NCBI RefSeq assembly: GCF_001654835.1
Contig: NZ_LXEP01000015.1
Coordinates: 186,001-250,000, forward strand
Source of the DNA: Buttiauxella gaviniae ATCC 51604
GTDB taxonomy: Bacteria; Pseudomonadota; Gammaproteobacteria; Enterobacterales; Enterobacteriaceae
Length of the DNA stretch: 64,000 bases
Direction of reading: 5' to 3'
The position numbers and the translations under genes were made by a program. How positions within the stretch are numbered: position 1 is the first letter of the stretch; every line of letters begins with the position of its first letter. This document shows, piece by piece, positions 60,142 to 64,000 of this stretch. The notes beneath the pieces are model-generated. The model was not told where the DNA came from and searched no databases. It saw only the letters and a list, made by a program, of their open reading frames with translations.

Positions 60142-60970
60142 GAATCGTATTGAAGTCAGTGGATTAAACATTGATTACCCGGGCGCTCGGGTCGTAAATA
60201 ACCTCTCATTCACGCTAGGTAACGAACGGCTGGCGCTGGTAGGCGAATCCGGCTCCGGTAAATCGATGACCGCCAGAGCGTTAATGGGTCTGGTGCGTAG
60301 GCCAGGCAAGGTAAGCGCAACTCAGCTCAAAGTGTTGGATAACGATCTGCTCAGTATGCGTAACCGTGACTGGCAACGCCTGCGTGGCAATGATATCGCG
60401 ATGGTTTTACAAGACCCACGCTACGCACTCAACCCGGTGAAAAGCGTTGCACAGCAAATTGATGAAGCACTGCGCTTGCATCAAAAGCTATCTGGTTCAC
60501 AGCGCCGTGAGCGGATCCGAGAAGTGATCAACGCCGTTGGATTACAGGAAAATGTGCTGTCACGCTACCCGGCGGAACTCTCGGGCGGCATGGGGCAACG
60601 CGTGATGATAGCAATCGCTCTGGTCAACAATCCAAAAGTGTTGATCGCAGACGAACCTACTTCTGCTCTGGATGCTCGTCTGCGCAACCAGATTCTGGAA
60701 CTGCTGGTTGAACAGTGCGAGCAGCGCCAGATGGCAATGTTACTGATTAGCCACGATCTGCCGCTTGTTGCCCAGCATTGCCAACGAGTACTGGTGATGT
60801 ATCAGGGACAAAAAGTGGATGAGATGGCTGCCAGTCAGCTTGCCGCAGCAACACATCCTTATACCCGTACACTCTGGACATGCCGCCCTAACGCCGCAAC
60901 TTACGGCATGATGCTACCGACTTTAGACCGCAGCCAGAATCTGCAGGGAGAACATCATGGCGATCGTTGA
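60134..60970 (+). CDS. ABC transporter ATP-binding subunit 1 (DppD/NikD family)
   Basis: 278 residues. Walker A GESGSGKS, signature LSGGMGQRV and Walker B VLIADEPTSALD are present. The start at 60134 (MTENRIEV) overlaps the permease stop. The C-terminal tail lacks the cysteine-rich iron-sulphur motif often found in DppD-type subunits (only one Cys, in WTCRPN), so it is somewhat shortened. Confidence 0.9.
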   Translation: MTENRIEVSGLNIDYPGARVVNNLSFTLGNERLALVGESGSGKSMTARALMGLVRRPGKVSATQLKVLDNDLLSMRNRDWQRLRGNDIAMVLQDPRYALNPVKSVAQQIDEALRLHQKLSGSQRRERIREVINAVGLQENVLSRYPAELSGGMGQRVMIAIALVNNPKVLIADEPTSALDARLRNQILELLVEQCEQRQMAMLLISHDLPLVAQHCQRVLVMYQGQKVDEMAASQLAAATHPYTRTLWTCRPNAATYGMMLPTLDRSQNLQGEHHGDR

Positions 60971-61679
60971 AGTCAGTAATCTATGCGTGCAATTTAGCGC
61001 GAAAGGCCAGACTAAAACCGCCGTTCGCGATGCCAGTTTCGCCATTAATTCAGGGGAAACATTCAGTTTAATTGGCGCTTCAGGGTGTGGGAAATCCACC
61101 ATTCTGCGCGTCCTTGCGGGTTTACAACGCGAGTGGCAAGGTGGAGTAAAACTGCTGGATGGGGTAATCAAACCCGGTGTGCGTTTTCAGGGTGATTTGC
61201 GCCGTAACGTGCAAATGGTATTCCAGGACCCGTATGCCTCCTTGCATCCTAATCACAGCATTTACCGCACGCTGGCTGAGCCGCTAACGATTCATGGGGA
61301 AGTGCAAATAGCTGATCGTGTGGAAGAGGCACTACTTCAGGTAGGGCTACCAACCGATGCAATGAAGCGCTATCCGCACCAGCTTTCCGGCGGGCAGCGC
61401 CAACGCGTAGCCATTGCCCGAGCACTGCTGTTGCGGCCTAAGATTCTGCTGCTTGATGAACCCACTTCAGCACTCGATATGTCGGTGCAGGCAGAAATTC
61501 TCAATCTGTTAAACCGCCTCAAACAACAGTTTGGCATGACCTATCTACTCGTTAGCCATGATGCCGATGTGATTGCACATATGTCGGACCGTGCGGCTTA
61601 TATGGCAGGCGGGGTCATTAAACATGAGTTTGACCGCGCCGCTCTGGTGCGAGGCGAGCACCGTATGGAGGCCGCATAA
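60957..61679 (+). CDS. ABC transporter ATP-binding subunit 2 (DppF/NikE family)
   Basis: 240 residues. Walker A GASGCGKST, signature LSGGQRQRV, Walker B ILLLDEPTSALD. GGGAGAA precedes the ATG, which lies 14 bases inside the previous gene. At 240 residues it is shorter than OppF/DppF and close to NikE. Last gene of the operon; converges on the diguanylate cyclase gene three bases later. Confidence 0.9.
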   Translation: MAIVEVSNLCVQFSAKGQTKTAVRDASFAINSGETFSLIGASGCGKSTILRVLAGLQREWQGGVKLLDGVIKPGVRFQGDLRRNVQMVFQDPYASLHPNHSIYRTLAEPLTIHGEVQIADRVEEALLQVGLPTDAMKRYPHQLSGGQRQRVAIARALLLRPKILLLDEPTSALDMSVQAEILNLLNRLKQQFGMTYLLVSHDADVIAHMSDRAAYMAGGVIKHEFDRAALVRGEHRMEAA

Positions 61680-61682
61680 TAT

Positions 61683-62576
61683 CTAGTCGAGCGCAATCAT
61701 CTCTTCTGCTGCAGTAGACATAATGCAGCGATTGCGCCCGCTATTTTTACCGCAGTACATCGCCTTATCAGCACGACTAATCGCCTCATGTAATGAATCT
61801 GTATGCGAGACGTTTGTCAGCCCACCAGTGGCCGTTACACTAATCTGCTCGTCACCCACGGTGATTTGATGTTGCTGTAAATGTTCGCGAATACGCATTG
61901 CAGCTTTCTGCGCGTCCTCGTCATTTCTTGCATCCAACAAGATAATGAATTCTTCGCCACCAAAACGATAAATACGCTCAGTTCGGCGTGTGGCATCTTT
62001 TAACGTCAAGGCCACGCTGCGTAATACATCATCCCCTGCATTATGCCCCCAGGTATCGTTAATTGTTTTAAAATGGTCAATATCCATAATTAACAAATAA
62101 AGATTACGGCAGGTACGTTGGCACTGTTCACGGAATAATGGAAATTCTTGATATAACAAGTGGCGTAGTGGCAAGCCAGTTAATGCATCATGCAAATTAC
62201 GGTAGGAAAATAGATGTTCTTTGTAACGATCAAGGCTATGAATAAATTCGTGCTGTGCCTGTTGGTATTTTTCTAGCAATGAGTCTGTGACATTTTTTTG
62301 AATAATAGACTGCATTAACTCGCGGGCAACATCATGCATAAGGATATGATTTGTATTGATGGCCATGACCATCTCTTTATCCAGGGCACTGCCATTCAGA
62401 CGTAGCGACAGCCAGCGGCTAAACCGGCAACGCTGGTGTGACATTGGGTCGAGGATATCGTTGTCGACCTCGCCATCCAATAGACTCAAGCGCAGGAATT
62501 TTCCAGCCCAGTCATAATGTTCCTTCATCGCAATATTTAATTCAGACAAGGAGTAATCAAGGTCATTGATAATCAT
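61683..62576 (-). CDS. Zinc-sensing diguanylate cyclase, CZB-GGDEF (DgcZ-like)
   Basis: 297 residues from ATG 62576. The N-terminal CZB domain has the zinc ligands His20, Cys50, His77 and His81 with the same spacing as E. coli DgcZ (His22, Cys52, His79, His83). The GGDEF domain has GGEEF at 206-210, and the I-site is RxxE (RRTE), degenerate as in DgcZ. It makes c-di-GMP and is expected to be inhibited by zinc. An in-frame TTG at 62582 would give exactly DgcZ numbering. Confidence 0.85.
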   Translation of the reverse strand: MIINDLDYSLSELNIAMKEHYDWAGKFLRLSLLDGEVDNDILDPMSHQRCRFSRWLSLRLNGSALDKEMVMAINTNHILMHDVARELMQSIIQKNVTDSLLEKYQQAQHEFIHSLDRYKEHLFSYRNLHDALTGLPLRHLLYQEFPLFREQCQRTCRNLYLLIMDIDHFKTINDTWGHNAGDDVLRSVALTLKDATRRTERIYRFGGEEFIILLDARNDEDAQKAAMRIREHLQQHQITVGDEQISVTATGGLTNVSHTDSLHEAISRADKAMYCGKNSGRNRCIMSTAAEEMIALD

Positions 62577-62792
62577 TTTCAAACCACACTCACGTCATAT
62601 TGATTAAATAACCACCACAAAAGATACCGTTCAATGGTGAGAAATTTCCCGCGCGAATTATAACTGCAATAATCATTAAACTTACAAGCATTCCTTCTGT
62701 AATTTACTGAGTTATTATTAGTTTCAAAAAAAATGAAATTACACTGACTTCTTTTCAATGGGAGAAATTAAAAAGTTAACTTTGCAGTGCAA

Positions 62793-62829
62793 TGCACTCT
62801 AAAGCAGCATGACGCACGGTTACGGTGCA
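62793..62829 (+). promoter_or_regulatory. Two tandem NtrC-like enhancer sites
   Basis: TGCACTCTAAAGCAGCA (62793-62809) and CGCACGGTTACGGTGCA (62813-62829) each agree with TGCACY-N5-GGTGCA at 10 of 12 positions. Centres are 20 bases apart, two helical turns. They lie about 140-175 bases upstream of the sigma-54 promoter, the usual enhancer distance. Confidence 0.6.
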
Positions 62830-62945
62830 CAAAAACCAGATAACGAAGAACAAAGCCGCTTTATGTCAGCATTTTTATCCACGGAATGTGATTCTTTGTG
62901 ACTATTTATTGCGCAACTTGAATTTCGTCAGATCGTTTATCCTGA

Positions 62946-64000
<1,055 letters not shown>

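Noticed and set aside
62917-62936. Alternative sigma-54-like sequence TGTGAC...TTGC upstream of patA
   Set aside because: It lacks the invariant GG and has one extra base of spacing; the site at 62967-62982 is better.

Overview
The window is chromosomal DNA from a member of the Enterobacteriaceae that is close to, but not, Escherichia coli. Nearly every core gene is a full-length, readily recognised orthologue of an E. coli gene, and the first 33 kb follows the E. coli 99-100 min gene order. Differences in gene content (a nucleoside transporter where yjjI-yjjW would be, a STM4551-like diguanylate cyclase, pobA, no dnaTC at yjjB-yjjA) fit a genus such as Buttiauxella, Kluyvera or Enterobacter. 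The genus cannot be fixed from the sequence alone.

Layout. 1-10.2 kb: creD (cut by the left edge), creC, creB, creA, then rob, gpmB, yjjX, trpR, slt and ettA. 10.2-17.1 kb: the serB-radA-nadR operon, smp-lplA and the HipA-like kinase gene yjjJ. 17.1-23.2 kb: the deoCABD nucleoside operon followed upstream by a NupC-family nucleoside transporter; both promoters appear to carry paired CRP sites, and two DeoR-type operators are present. 23.2-31 kb: yjjV-yjjU, ytjA, osmY, prfC, holD-rimI-yjjG and rsmC. 31.0-31.34 kb: three tandem tRNA-Leu(CAG) genes. 31.4-33.9 kb: yjjZ, a membrane diguanylate cyclase and fhuF, with Fur boxes before yjjZ and fhuF.

33.9-52 kb is mosaic. It holds an orphan cellobiose-type PTS EIIC with AscG-like operators, a YbaK-type deacylase, two LuxR-type regulators (one is YjjQ), pobA-pobR for 4-hydroxybenzoate, yjjP-yjjB, a TetR regulator with a striking inverted repeat at its start, yjjA, an unassigned methyltransferase, an MFS transporter/M20 amidohydrolase pair with a divergent LysR regulator, and the asc beta-glucoside genes (ascB, ascF, ascG). 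52-64 kb: a CurA-like oxidoreductase, aer, proP, a five-gene peptide/nickel-type ABC transporter, a CZB-GGDEF diguanylate cyclase and the start of patA. In E. coli, aer and patA are neighbours, so here the pair is separated by about 8 kb of extra genes.

Functional threads are nucleoside salvage (nup, deoCABD), carbon and phosphate sensing (cre), iron (yjjZ, fhuF), aryl-beta-glucoside use (asc plus an orphan EIIC), aromatic catabolism (pobA), osmotic response (osmY, proP), motility/energy taxis (aer with a sigma-28 promoter) and nitrogen-limited putrescine use (patA with a likely sigma-54/NtrC control region). Four ERIC-type repeats lie between genes. No prophage, transposase, CRISPR array or defence system was recognised. 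Family names and regulatory sites come from reading and remembered consensus sequences, not database searches.
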